From positions 1-64,000 of the forward strand of contig CANJLK010000004.1 in the NCBI GenBank assembly GCA_947475465.1: DNA of 64,000 nucleotides. Direction: 5' to 3'. Positions 34,737-43,283 of the stretch are shown piece by piece. The notes below the pieces were generated by a model. That model was not told where the DNA came from. It made no database searches and saw nothing but the letters and a program-made list of their open reading frames with translations. Positions within the stretch are counted from its first letter, which is position 1. Every line of letters begins with the position of its first letter. The translations under genes were made by a program, and so were the position numbers. Origin of the DNA: Caulobacteraceae bacterium. Its GTDB lineage: Bacteria; Pseudomonadota; Alphaproteobacteria; Caulobacterales; Caulobacteraceae.

Positions 34737-36536
34737 ATGGGCAAGATCGTCCGCGTCGGCGGGGCCGGCGGTTTCCTGGGCGACAGTCAGATCGCCGCGC
34801 CGCAACTGCTGGCCGGCGGCGGCCTCGACTACATGGTGCTCGACTACCTGGCCGAGGTGACCATGTCGCTGCTGGCCCGATCGCAGGCCAAGTATCCCGA
34901 GCGCGGCTATGCGCGGGATTTCACGGACTGGGTCTGGAAGGACAACATGCGGGCCCTCAAGGCCGGCGGTGTCAAGCTGGTCACCAACGCGGGCGGCCTC
35001 AACCCGGCCGCCTGCCGGGCGCGGATGGAGGAACTGGCCGCGGAAGCAGGGCTCAGCTTCCGGATCGCGATCGTCGATGGCGACGACCTGCGCCCGCGCG
35101 CCGCCGAGTTCGCCCAGACCCACGGCATGTTCGACGGCGAAGCCGCGCCGCCCGCCGCGCAGACGCTGAGCGCCAACGCCTATTTCGGCGCCCAGCCGAT
35201 CGCCGAGGCCCTGGCGGCCGGCGCCGAGGTGGTGATCACCGGCCGGGTCGTGGATTCCGCCCTGGTGCTCGGACCGCTGGTCCATGAATTCGGCTGGGCC
35301 TGGGACGATTACGACCGTCTGTCGGCGGGGTCCCTGTGCGGCCACGTCCTGGAGTGCGGCGCCCAGGCCACCGGCGGCCTGTTCACCGATTGGGAGGCGG
35401 TCCCGGACTGGGCCCATATCGGCTACCCGATCGCCGAGTGCGCCGCCGACGGCAGCTTCGTGGTCACCAAGGCCCCCGGGACCGGCGGCCTCTGCAGCCC
35501 CGCCACGGTGGCCGAACAGATTCTCTACGAGGTCGGCGATCCCCAGAGCTATGCCCTGCCCGACGTTACCTGCGACTTCAGCGATGTGCGGGTGGAAGCG
35601 GTCGGCGAACACCGCGTCAAGGTGACCGGAGCCCGCGGCCGGGCGCCCTCCGGCGCCTACAAGGTCTGCCTGACCTTCCAGGATGGCTGGCGTATCCTGG
35701 CCTTCATGCCGATCCTCGGCCGCGACGCCGTGCGCAAGGCCGAGCGGCAGGCCGCCGCTGTGATCGAACGCGTCGAGGAACTGCTGCGGGCGCGCAATCT
35801 GGGACCCTTCCGGGCGACCCGTGTGGAGCCTCTTGGCGGCGAGACCACCTACGGCGCCCAGGCCAGGACGCGCGACACCCGCGAAGTCGTCTGTAAGATC
35901 GGCGTCGAGCACCAGGACCGCGCCGCGCTGGACGTCTTCATGCGCGAGATCGAGTCCCCCAGCACCTCCATGTCGGTGGGCACCGCCGGCTGGTTCGGCA
36001 GCCGGCCGTCCGCCGCGCCGGTGGTGCGGATCTTCTCGTTCCTGATCGACCGCCTGTCTGTTCCGGCTCGGGTGGATTTGGGCGACCGTAGTTGGTCACC
36101 GCAGCCGCCGGCTGTCGCTCCGGAACCGACGCCGGCTCCGGTCCCGGCCGGCCCGATTCCGGCGTCCGCGGACGATGCGATCCCCACACCGCTGTTCTCT
36201 CTGGCCTGGGCGCGGTCCGGAGATAAGGGCGACGCCTTCAACATCGGCGTCATCGCGCGGCGGCCAGAATTTCTGCCCTACATCCGCGCGGCGCTGACCG
36301 AGGAGGCCGTCATGGCCTTCTTCGCCCACGAGTTCGAGGGCGCCGCGGCGCCAAGAATCCGCCGCTACGAAGTCCCTGGCCTCAACGCCTTGAACTTCCA
36401 CCTGCTGCATGCGTTGGGCGGCGGCCAGATGGCGACCCTGCGTCTCGACGCCCTGGCCAAGGGCAAGGCCCAGCAGCTGCTCGACATGGACATTCCCACG
36501 CCGGCCTCGCTGCTGGCCGCATTCAGCGCGCCTTAG
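34737..36536 (+). CDS. AtuA-family protein (DUF1446 plus ferredoxin-fold C-terminal domain)
   Basis: 599-residue protein with an N-terminal AtuA domain (GGAGGFLGDSQIAAPQLL ... DYLAEVTMSLLARSQAKYP ... GGVKLVTNAGGLNP ... GRVVDSALVLGPLVHEFGWAWDDYD). A Pro/Ala linker near 460-480 leads to the AtuA-like C-terminal domain (LAWARSGDKGDAFNIGVIARRPEFLP). AtuA is essential for acyclic terpene (citronellol/geraniol) use in Pseudomonas, but its chemistry is not settled. GGAG overlapping the thiolase stop precedes the ATG. The stop overlaps the convergent cupin stop by four bases. It points toward a branched or isoprenoid acyl-CoA substrate. Confidence 0.92.
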   Translation: MGKIVRVGGAGGFLGDSQIAAPQLLAGGGLDYMVLDYLAEVTMSLLARSQAKYPERGYARDFTDWVWKDNMRALKAGGVKLVTNAGGLNPAACRARMEELAAEAGLSFRIAIVDGDDLRPRAAEFAQTHGMFDGEAAPPAAQTLSANAYFGAQPIAEALAAGAEVVITGRVVDSALVLGPLVHEFGWAWDDYDRLSAGSLCGHVLECGAQATGGLFTDWEAVPDWAHIGYPIAECAADGSFVVTKAPGTGGLCSPATVAEQILYEVGDPQSYALPDVTCDFSDVRVEAVGEHRVKVTGARGRAPSGAYKVCLTFQDGWRILAFMPILGRDAVRKAERQAAAVIERVEELLRARNLGPFRATRVEPLGGETTYGAQARTRDTREVVCKIGVEHQDRAALDVFMREIESPSTSMSVGTAGWFGSRPSAAPVVRIFSFLIDRLSVPARVDLGDRSWSPQPPAVAPEPTPAPVPAGPIPASADDAIPTPLFSLAWARSGDKGDAFNIGVIARRPEFLPYIRAALTEEAVMAFFAHEFEGAAAPRIRRYEVPGLNALNFHLLHALGGGQMATLRLDALAKGKAQQLLDMDIPTPASLLAAFSAP

Positions 36537-37000
36537 CGCCCGTGGATAATGCTGTCTGAGGTGACGGTCGCAGTCGCCAGGTCCTCCGCGGACCACTCCG
36601 CCGCCTGGATCGTGTAGAGGACCAAGGCCGTCTCGTCCGTCGCGCGCCAAGTGTGAACTGTGCCGGGAAGCACCGCCACATCGCCCTTGCGCAGGGTCAC
36701 CTGGCCCTCCTCCAGGCCCATGATCACCGAGCCCTCCAGCACCACGTCGACGTCCACGCTGATCGTTCGGTGCGGGTCGGTGTACATGCCCGGCCGCCAG
36801 GGAAAAATCGTCGTGCGGTAGGTTCCCGGCGGCGTGTGCGACACCAGCAGCTTCGCATCGGTCTTGCACTTGACCAGGTCCGGCAGCGCCTTCGTCGAGG
36901 CGAATGGAACGACCGGCGGGTTGGCGGGATCGAGTTCCCGCGTCTCGACGATGCGCGAGCGGCCATCGGGGCCGTTGCCTGTGATGTAGAGCGTGGGCAC
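36533..37000 (-). CDS. Cupin-domain protein
   Basis: 155-residue single-domain cupin. Motif 1 is around HRTISVDVDVVLEGSVIMGLEEG and motif 2 around GDVAVLPGTVHTWRATDE, where a His for metal binding is visible. Motif 1 has one His and no clear HxH, so the metal site may be incomplete. It is the last gene of the molybdenum-hydroxylase operon, 47 bases after the large subunit, and converges with atuA with overlapping stop codons. Small cupins in such operons may be isomerases, dioxygenases or binding proteins; function unknown. Confidence 0.88.
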   Translation of the reverse strand: MPTLYITGNGPDGRSRIVETRELDPANPPVVPFASTKALPDLVKCKTDAKLLVSHTPPGTYRTTIFPWRPGMYTDPHRTISVDVDVVLEGSVIMGLEEGQVTLRKGDVAVLPGTVHTWRATDETALVLYTIQAAEWSAEDLATATVTSDSIIHGR

Positions 37001-37047
37001 GGTGTGGTTCTCCCTGGGGACAGGGCGGCTCTGCGGCCGCCTCGCAG

Positions 37048-39378
37048 CTAACCGGCGTGGGCCGGCGTTCTGCCTTCGAGCAGCTTCAACAGATAGTCGG
37101 GTGAGAGCGGGATCTGGGTAAGCTCCACGCCGAACGGGGCGAGCGCGTCGGCGATGGCGTTGACCAGGGTCGGCGGCCCGATGATGGCGCCGCCCTCGCC
37201 CACGCCCTTGAAGCCGCCCTCGTTCTTGGCCGGGGTCTCGAGGTGATCGTACTCGATCAGGGGCACGTCATGGATGGTGGGCGTGAGATAGTCCTTGAAG
37301 GTGGCCGCCCGGGGATTGCCCAGATCGTCATAGGCCATGTCCTCCATCAGCACCTCGCCGATGCCCTGGACGACGCCGCCCGCGATCTGACCCTCGACGA
37401 CCGAGGGATTGATGATTGCGCCGCAGTCTTCGACGGCCACCCAGCGTAGGATTTTCACCAGCCCGGTCTCGACATCGACCTCCACGGTGCAGGCGTGCGA
37501 GGCGTTGGAGAAGATGATCGGCGTGTCCGGCCGGTAGCGGGCCTGGCTTTCCAGGCCGAGTTCCAGCCCAGGCGGCATCCGCGATGGCGTCAGGTAGGCG
37601 ATCTGGGCGATCTGCTTGACGGTCTGAAACACCTCCGGCTCGCCGCGCACCGAGATCTTGCCGTCGGCCACCTCGAGGAACTCCGGCTGCGAGTTCATGA
37701 CGTGGGCCGCCACCAGCTTCAGCTTCTCCAACAGCTTCTGGCAGGCCAGGCGCGCCGAGCCGCCGCCCAGCACCGCCTGGCGGCTGCCGCCGGCGCCCGC
37801 GCCAAAACCACCGCGGCTGGAGTCACCTTCCACCACCGACACATCCGCAAAGGGCACGCCCAGGCTGTCGGCGATCACCTGGGCCATGGTGGTCTCGGTG
37901 CCATGTCCCTGGGAGTGGGTGCTCATCATGGCGATCACCTTGCCGGTCGGCTCGATCCGGACGTAGGCGGTTTCGCTGGAGAGCACGCCTGCGGTGGCCA
38001 TGGTGGTGGGCTCCACATAGACCGCCATCCCCAAGCCGATGTAGCGGCCCTTTTTGCGCGCCTCGGCCTGTTCCTCGCGGAAGGCCGCCACGTCGATCTT
38101 CTTGAGCGCCAGCGCCAGGGTCTCGCGCGGCGTAACGTGATCGAGCACCGGCCCGGTGCACATCCTGTAGGGCTGGTCCTCGCGCGTGATGAGGTTCCGG
38201 GCGCGAATCTCCTCCGGTGCGATGCCGATCTGGCGGGCGGCGACATCGAGCAGGGTCTCGCGGGCCAGGGATTCCATCGCCCAGGGCCCGCGGTACGCCG
38301 CCAGGCCCGTGGTGTTGCTGTACCAGACCTCGGATTTGAAGCCGTTCCGCGCCACCCGATAGGGGCCCGGGAAAAGCGTCGTGACCAGGGCGTTGGCGTG
38401 GATGCCGGCCGGATAGGCCCCGACGTTGCTGTGCAGTTCGATATGGCCGCCCAGGATGCGGGCGTCGGCGTCGAAGGCCATCTTGAAATGGGCTTCCTGC
38501 TCGCGGCCGGTATAGGCGCAGGTGAGGCTTTCCAGCCGGTCCTCGGCCCACTTCACCGGCCGGCGCAGCATCAGCGAGGCCGCGATCACTGAAAGCTCCT
38601 CCCGGCCTGGCGAAATCTTCTGGCCGAAGGCGCCGCCGACGTCCTTGGCGATGGCCCGCACATTGGCGTTGGGCAGGTTGAAGGCCTCGGAGATGAACCG
38701 CGCCATCTGCTGAGGGCTTTGGCACGAGACATAGACCGTCAGCTCTCCCGCCCCGGTCGGCACGGAGGCGACGGCGCGGCCCTCCATGGGCGCGTGGGTC
38801 AGCCGCCGATGGTTGATGGTGTGGCTGACCACATGGGCGGCCTTGGCGAACAGGGCGTCGAGTTCGGGATCGTCGTCCGCGCTTCTGGCGCCGACGCCCA
38901 GGTTGTTGTCGAGTTCGCGGTGCGCCGGGGCGCCGACCCTGGCCTGGGCGATCGTGACGACCGCGTCCTCGCTCTCGTAATCCACCAGCACCGCATTGGC
39001 CGCGTCCTCGGCCAGGTAGCGATTGTCCGCGACCACAATGGCGACGGGATCGCCGACGAAGCGGACATCGTCGATCGCTAGCAGGCCCATCCTGGGCTGG
39101 TTCACGCCCTGGCCGCCAGCGGCGGCGACCACCGCGTTCAGGGGCTCGAAATCCGCCACCGTGTAGATCGCGTGCACACCGGGCATCTGGCGGGCGGCGG
39201 CGGCGTCCACCCTAACGATGCGACCCTTGGCGATTGGGCTGCGGACAAAGCAGGCCTCCAGGGCGCCGGCGATCGGCACGTCGTCGGTGAAGGCGCCGTG
39301 ACCGGTCAGAAGGCGGCGGTCCTCCTTGCGGGGGATGCGTTGGCCGACAAAGCGCGTCGCGTTGGGAACGTCGTTCAT
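37048..39378 (-). CDS. Molybdopterin large subunit, xanthine oxidase/CoxL family hydroxylase
   Basis: 776-residue catalytic subunit of a Mo-cofactor hydroxylase. The N-terminal a/b hammerhead reads RFVGQRIPRKEDRRLLTGHGAFTDDV, and Moco-binding segments QSPQQMARFISEAFNLPNANVRAIAKDVGGAFGQK and GAGGSRQAV are visible. Near the C terminus is the family's catalytic Glu in GVGEGGAIIGPPT. The CO dehydrogenase loop AYRCSFR is absent; the equivalent region reads AYRGPWAMES, so carbon-monoxide oxidation is unlikely. I start at ATG 39378, overlapping the 2Fe-2S stop (ATGA). It would hydroxylate a heterocycle, aldehyde or activated carbon with water as oxygen source. Confidence 0.94.
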   Translation of the reverse strand: MNDVPNATRFVGQRIPRKEDRRLLTGHGAFTDDVPIAGALEACFVRSPIAKGRIVRVDAAAARQMPGVHAIYTVADFEPLNAVVAAAGGQGVNQPRMGLLAIDDVRFVGDPVAIVVADNRYLAEDAANAVLVDYESEDAVVTIAQARVGAPAHRELDNNLGVGARSADDDPELDALFAKAAHVVSHTINHRRLTHAPMEGRAVASVPTGAGELTVYVSCQSPQQMARFISEAFNLPNANVRAIAKDVGGAFGQKISPGREELSVIAASLMLRRPVKWAEDRLESLTCAYTGREQEAHFKMAFDADARILGGHIELHSNVGAYPAGIHANALVTTLFPGPYRVARNGFKSEVWYSNTTGLAAYRGPWAMESLARETLLDVAARQIGIAPEEIRARNLITREDQPYRMCTGPVLDHVTPRETLALALKKIDVAAFREEQAEARKKGRYIGLGMAVYVEPTTMATAGVLSSETAYVRIEPTGKVIAMMSTHSQGHGTETTMAQVIADSLGVPFADVSVVEGDSSRGGFGAGAGGSRQAVLGGGSARLACQKLLEKLKLVAAHVMNSQPEFLEVADGKISVRGEPEVFQTVKQIAQIAYLTPSRMPPGLELGLESQARYRPDTPIIFSNASHACTVEVDVETGLVKILRWVAVEDCGAIINPSVVEGQIAGGVVQGIGEVLMEDMAYDDLGNPRAATFKDYLTPTIHDVPLIEYDHLETPAKNEGGFKGVGEGGAIIGPPTLVNAIADALAPFGVELTQIPLSPDYLLKLLEGRTPAHAG

Positions 39379-39848
39379 TCGCCGCCTCCCGCCAGCCGCT
39401 TGGCCACCTTCATCATCCCCTGGTAGCCGGTGCAGCGGCAAAGGTGCCCGGAGAGGGCCTCCATCAGATCCGGCTCGGTCGGTTTCGGGTTCGCCTCCAG
39501 GGCCGCGGCCAGCGTCATGACAACGCCTGGCGTGCAGTAGCCGCACTGTAGGGCGTAAGCATCCTGCATCGCCTGCTGCACGCGGTGCAAACTGCCGTCG
39601 GAGGCCTCGAGGCCCTCCACCGTCGTCACCTTGCGTCCATCCGCCTGCACAGCCAGCATCAGGCACGAACGCACCGCCTCGCCGTCGACGATCACAGTGC
39701 AGGCGCCGCACACGCCGTGCTCGCAGGCAAGGTGGGTCCCGGTCTGGCCGGCGTCGCGGCGCAGGAAATCGCCCAGGGTGCGCCGGCTCTCGACCCTCGC
39801 GCGCACCGGCCGGCCATTGAGGATCACCTCGATCGCGTGCTCGCTCAT
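39375..39848 (-). CDS. 2Fe-2S small subunit of Mo-hydroxylase
   Basis: 157-residue electron-transfer subunit with two [2Fe-2S] clusters. The plant-ferredoxin-type cluster uses C42, C47, C50 and C62 (CEHGVCGACTVIVDG ... SC), and the helical-domain cluster uses C102, C105, C137 and C139 (QCGYC ... CRCTGYQ). The ATG at 39848 overlaps the FAD subunit stop and the stop overlaps the large subunit start, so all three subunits are translationally coupled. It passes electrons from the Mo centre to the FAD subunit in the cytoplasm. All eight ligands are present. Confidence 0.96.
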   Translation of the reverse strand: MSEHAIEVILNGRPVRARVESRRTLGDFLRRDAGQTGTHLACEHGVCGACTVIVDGEAVRSCLMLAVQADGRKVTTVEGLEASDGSLHRVQQAMQDAYALQCGYCTPGVVMTLAAALEANPKPTEPDLMEALSGHLCRCTGYQGMMKVAKRLAGGGE

Positions 39849-40708
39849 CCCACGGCCTCCAGGGTTTGGCGCGCGAGGCGCGGGAAGATCCGCCGGGCCA
39901 CGGTGCGGCGGTAGTGGGCGCTGGCCTGGATATCGTCCGGCGGGTCGGTGTCGGCGACGGCCAATTCGGCCAGCGCCGCGAAATCCAGGTCGGAGACGGC
40001 CTGCCCGGTCATGGCCTGTTCGGCCTGCAGGCTGCGCAGCGGCGTTGGGCCCATGCCGAACCACGAGATCGCGGTGCGGACGACCTTGCCAGCCTCGACC
40101 CGACTCGCCATCACCAAACCTACGAGGGCGAAGTCCCCGCTGCGCCGCGCCACCTCGTGGACCACGACACGCGCGTCGGGGCCCCAGTCGGGAAATGTGA
40201 CGCTGGTCATGATCTCATCGGGCGCCATCGCTGTCGTGTAGGGTCCCAGGAAGAACTCGTCGGCTTCAAGGGTCCGCGCGCCGTCGCGGGAACGCACCTC
40301 CATCCGCGCGCCCAGGGCCAGTGCGGTGGCGGGAAACTCGGCGGCCGGCTCGGCGAAGGAGAGCGACCCGCCGAGGGTGCCGCGCGCACGGGTCTGTGTG
40401 TGGCCGACGAAGCGCGCGGCCATGGCCAGGCCAGGCGTCTGGGCGGCGATGATCGGGTCGCGCAGGATCGTCGCCTGGCGGGTCATGGCGCCGATGCGGA
40501 CCCCGTCCCCTACTCGGGAAATTCCCTGCAGCGCCGCGACGCCATTGATGTCGACCAGCAGCGTGGGCGCGGCGAGGCGATAAGCGAGGAGCGGCAGCAA
40601 GGTCTGTCCGCCGGCCAGGACCAGTGCGTCGCCGCCGCCCTCGGCCAACGGTTCCAGCGCCTCTTCAAGATCGTGCGCGGCGAAATAGTCGAAGGGCGGC
40701 GGCTTCAT
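39845..40708 (-). CDS. FAD-binding middle subunit of Mo-hydroxylase
   Basis: 287-residue CoxM/CutM-type flavoprotein. FAD-binding segments are VLAGGQTLLPLLAYRLAAPTLLVDI near 32-56 (the usual A-G-G-x-S/T pattern) and TRARGTLGGSLSFAEPAAEFP near 107-127. The C-terminal CO-dehydrogenase flavoprotein domain reads VGLVMASRVEAGKVVRTAISWFGMG. It accepts electrons from the iron-sulfur subunit and delivers them to an unknown acceptor. Its ATG overlaps the CoxG-like stop and its stop overlaps the 2Fe-2S start. Confidence 0.95.
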   Translation of the reverse strand: MKPPPFDYFAAHDLEEALEPLAEGGGDALVLAGGQTLLPLLAYRLAAPTLLVDINGVAALQGISRVGDGVRIGAMTRQATILRDPIIAAQTPGLAMAARFVGHTQTRARGTLGGSLSFAEPAAEFPATALALGARMEVRSRDGARTLEADEFFLGPYTTAMAPDEIMTSVTFPDWGPDARVVVHEVARRSGDFALVGLVMASRVEAGKVVRTAISWFGMGPTPLRSLQAEQAMTGQAVSDLDFAALAELAVADTDPPDDIQASAHYRRTVARRIFPRLARQTLEAVG

Positions 40709-41496
40709 GGCGCGCCACCGCGGTCCGTCCGGCCGGCCGCCGCCAGCAGCCGCTGCAGCATCTCGGCATCAAGAACGACGAGGGGCGCCGCAGGCGTCGC
40801 GCTGCGCCGGCCAAAGCCAAAGGCGGCCCCGGCGGTCAGCACCACCAGCAGCCCCACGGCCAGACCGGCGCCGGCGCCCTGCCCATCCCAGCCTGTCGCC
40901 GCGCGCCCGGCAAGATATCCGGCCGCCGCGCCAGCGGCGAGGGCCGCCAGTCCGAACCAAATGCCGCCGGCGACAGCGGGCCGGGCGACGAGCGCTGGGG
41001 GCGCAGCCCTGACCGGCGCGATCTCGGTCGCCTCGGGCGCGGAGGCCTGGACAGGTGGCGCTTCGACCGCCTGGGCGAACTTCTTGAAGAACAGGTCGGC
41101 CATCTGCTTGGCGGTCGCATCGATCAGGCCGCCGCCCAATTGCGAGAGCCGGCCGCCGACCTGGGCGTCGACCTCATAGGCCAGCAGGGTCCCGTCGCCT
41201 TCGGACGACAGGCGCACGCGCGCGCCGCCCTTGGCGAAGCCGGCTGCGCCGCCCTGCCCTTCTCCCGTGATCCGATAGCCGTTGGGCGGGTCGAGGTCGC
41301 TCAGGGTGACGTCGCCAGTAAACCGCGCCGAAATCGGCCCCACCCGGATCGTGGCGATCGCCGACATGTGGGTCTCGTCCGTCTTCTCCAGCGACTGACA
41401 GCCGGGAATGCAGGCCTTCAGCACCTGCGGATCGTTCAGCGCGGCCCAGACCGCCTCACGCCGCGCCGCGATCCGGCGCTCGCCCGTCATCTGCAT
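40705..41496 (-). CDS. CoxG-like SRPBCC protein with C-terminal membrane segments
   Basis: 263-residue protein. Residues 1-150 are the CoxG/SRPBCC domain (AVWAALNDPQVLKACIPGCQSLEK ... RFTGDVTLSDLDPPNGYRITGEGQGGAAGFAKGGARVRL ... VGGRLSQLGGGLIDATAKQMADLFFKKF). A Pro/Ala linker and two hydrophobic helices follow (about 178-198 and 210-228). In CO dehydrogenase systems CoxG recruits the enzyme to the membrane for quinone reduction; the same anchoring role is likely here. Its stop overlaps the FAD subunit start. A dedicated CoxD/E/F set is not present in the window, which again argues against a CO-specific enzyme. Confidence 0.9.
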   Translation of the reverse strand: MQMTGERRIAARREAVWAALNDPQVLKACIPGCQSLEKTDETHMSAIATIRVGPISARFTGDVTLSDLDPPNGYRITGEGQGGAAGFAKGGARVRLSSEGDGTLLAYEVDAQVGGRLSQLGGGLIDATAKQMADLFFKKFAQAVEAPPVQASAPEATEIAPVRAAPPALVARPAVAGGIWFGLAALAAGAAAGYLAGRAATGWDGQGAGAGLAVGLLVVLTAGAAFGFGRRSATPAAPLVVLDAEMLQRLLAAAGRTDRGGAP

Positions 41497-41523
41497 GGGT
41501 TCGACTCCCTCACGCCCGGTCTG

Positions 41524-42291
41524 TCATAGGCGGAAGATCGCGCCCCCGTCGACGTTCAGGCACTGGCCCGTCATGTATTTCCCGGCCGGCGAAACAAGGT
41601 AGAGCAGCGCGCCACAAAGGTCGTCCGGCGTCCCCAGGGGATTCATGGCGGTCGTGGCCTCGCGGCTGGCCATGAACGGCGAGCCCGGGGGCACAAGGCT
41701 GAGGCCGGCGGCCGAGCTGATCACCCCGGGCGCGATGGCGTTGACGTTGATGTTCTGCTTGCCCAGCTCCTTGGCCAGGCCATAGGTCAGTCCGACCAGC
41801 GCCAGCTTGCTGATCCCGTAGAGGCCCCAGTTGTAGAAGGCGCCCATCGAGACCTGGTTGACGATCTTGCCGCCGCCGCGCGCCACCATCGAGGGTACGC
41901 AGGCCTGGGCGCAGACCAGGGCGCCGCGGACATTGACCCGCATGACCCGGTCCCACCATTCCAGGTCGAACTCCACCAATGGCGTTCTGGGTATGCCCGC
42001 CATGATCGCGGCGTTGTTGACCAGGATATCGATCCCGCCGAATTCTTTTTCCACCGCAGCCGCCATCGCCTTTACCGAGTCAGGGCTGGCGATGTCGGTC
42101 TCGACCGTCAGCACCTTCAGGCCGAGCGCCGAGAGCCTGCGGCCCGTCTCCGCCACGGCCTCGCCGTTTATGTCGGCGATCGCGACGCTGGCGCCGGCCT
42201 GGCCAAGGGCCCGCGCATAGGCCTCGCCGATGCCGCCGGCTCCCGCGCCGGTGACCACCGCGACCTTGCCGTTCAGGCTGAAGTCCACCAT
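41524..42291 (-). CDS. Short-chain dehydrogenase/reductase
   Basis: 255-residue SDR with TGAGAGGIGEA as the cofactor loop, NNAA as the NNAG variant, and an active-site stretch QVSMGAFYNWGLYGISKLAL. Here YGISK supplies Tyr and Lys, and the nearest Ser is ten rather than thirteen residues before Tyr, so this loop is short. GGAGATTCGG precedes the ATG. It is the second gene of the molybdenum-hydroxylase operon, 10 bases after the MBL stop and 28 before the CoxG-like gene. It probably oxidises the alcohol that its operon partners generate or consume. Confidence 0.91.
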   Translation of the reverse strand: MVDFSLNGKVAVVTGAGAGGIGEAYARALGQAGASVAIADINGEAVAETGRRLSALGLKVLTVETDIASPDSVKAMAAAVEKEFGGIDILVNNAAIMAGIPRTPLVEFDLEWWDRVMRVNVRGALVCAQACVPSMVARGGGKIVNQVSMGAFYNWGLYGISKLALVGLTYGLAKELGKQNINVNAIAPGVISSAAGLSLVPPGSPFMASREATTAMNPLGTPDDLCGALLYLVSPAGKYMTGQCLNVDGGAIFRL

Positions 42292-42300
42292 CCGAATCTC

Positions 42301-43059
42301 CTAGAGAACGCGCGCCGGGCCCTGCGGGACATCGCCCCAGGTCTCCGGGCAGTGACCGAAGAACAGCCGCGCACCGCCGGCGCGGAAATCCGCGAAAGTC
42401 TGCAGGCTGGCGCGGAAGGCCGCCTCGTCGAACACGTGCGCGGGAAGCCGCATCTCGTCCAAGGTGCGGCGGAAGTAGCAGGCGTCGCCACAGAGAATCC
42501 CCTCCCCGCGGTCGGTCCTTAAGCGCAGGGACTGGTGGCCCGGCGTGTGCCCGGTGCTGGGGAAACAGACGACCGAGCCGTCCCCGAAGACGTCGTACTC
42601 GCCGGTGACCTTGCGGATGGTCTGGCCGGTCTCCCAGTCCTCGGCCTTGTAGGTCGTCCCGCCCTGACCGCTCTCGGCGTAGTCGAACTCGGCCTGTTGC
42701 ACGAGGACGTCGGCGTTGCAGCAGGCGCAGTTGCCGCCGGTATGGTCGAAGTGCATGTGGCTGTTGATGACGAGGTCGACCTTGTCGATATCGAACCCGG
42801 CGGCGGCCATCCGCGCCTGGATCGTCGAGGCGGCCGTCATCTCGATCTTCAACCGGGCGGCCGAGGCCGATCCCAAATAGCCCTCCACATCGTCGATCAG
42901 GGTGGCCGAGAGGCCCGTGTCGAACATCGCCAGGCCCTTGGGATGGCGGATCAGATAGGCCGGGATCGGGATACGCATCTCGCCGGTGGCGCCGGACAGC
43001 ACGCCCGCGGCCGGGGCCGTGATCCATCCGCATTCGAAGGCATAGAGCTCCGCGGTCAT
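42301..43059 (-). CDS. N-acyl-homoserine-lactonase-like MBL-fold hydrolase
   Basis: 252-residue cytosolic MBL-fold enzyme. It carries the complete HMHFDH motif (residues 101-106), preceded by VDLVINS and followed by TGGN, plus GHTPGHQSL and GDACYF, matching the AiiA/AttM dinuclear-zinc lactonases. As first gene of the Mo-hydroxylase operon it may open a lactone formed in the pathway; quorum quenching is the other possibility. GGGGAGGAACA precedes the ATG. It diverges from TBDR2 across 224 bases that contain a G/C-rich hairpin. Confidence 0.9.
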   Translation of the reverse strand: MTAELYAFECGWITAPAAGVLSGATGEMRIPIPAYLIRHPKGLAMFDTGLSATLIDDVEGYLGSASAARLKIEMTAASTIQARMAAAGFDIDKVDLVINSHMHFDHTGGNCACCNADVLVQQAEFDYAESGQGGTTYKAEDWETGQTIRKVTGEYDVFGDGSVVCFPSTGHTPGHQSLRLRTDRGEGILCGDACYFRRTLDEMRLPAHVFDEAAFRASLQTFADFRAGGARLFFGHCPETWGDVPQGPARVL

Positions 43060-43149
43060 TGTTCCTCCCCTGGCCGGCTATGGCCGGTCCTTGGTCTTCG
43101 ATTGCGCGGCAAGCCTAGGTTCAACCTTGATCTCCGTCCGGGGCCTCGG

Positions 43150-43178
43150 AGAGGGGGTTGCGGGGGGGCGCCCCCTCT
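43150..43178 (+). promoter_or_regulatory. G-rich/C-rich hairpin upstream of TBDR2
   Basis: Perfect repeat AGAGGGGG (43150-43157) / CCCCCTCT (43171-43178) around a loop with a seven-G run, then TTTACCCCCCC and TTTTT. It lies in the divergent spacer of the lactonase operon and TBDR2, about 105 bases before the receptor start. It may be an attenuator in the TBDR2 leader or mark a G-quadruplex-prone strand. No known riboswitch is recognised. Confidence 0.4.
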
Positions 43179-43243
43179 TTACCCCCCCTTTTTGCCACTT
43201 GGCCCTGGTATACCCGCCCGCTAAGTGCGCAGGCGTCCAGTCA

Positions 43244-43283
43244 CCCGCCGCCAGAGCGGGATTATCCCAGGGGGAAACATCGA
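43244..43283 (+). promoter_or_regulatory. Conserved 5' leader of TBDR2
   Basis: Hairpin CCCGC (43244-43248) / GCGGG (43256-43260), followed by a GGGGGAAACATCGA ribosome-site segment right before the ATG. The same block, almost base for base, precedes TBDR3 (46195-46234). It fixes the start of both genes and could be a shared translational control element. Confidence 0.55.

Noticed and set aside
37048-39711. Mo-subunit gene extended to 39711
   Set aside because: The extra upstream codons overlap the 2Fe-2S gene in another frame; the ATG at 39378 gives the correct N terminus and the typical ATGA overlap.
37048-41496. Aerobic carbon monoxide dehydrogenase operon
   Set aside because: The large subunit lacks the AYRCSFR loop and the coxDEF maturation genes are not present, so a general Mo-hydroxylase is the safer call.
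42301-43059. Dedicated quorum-quenching lactonase
   Set aside because: The family match is good, but operon context suggests a catabolic lactonase; no quorum-sensing synthase or AHL-binding LuxR is present.
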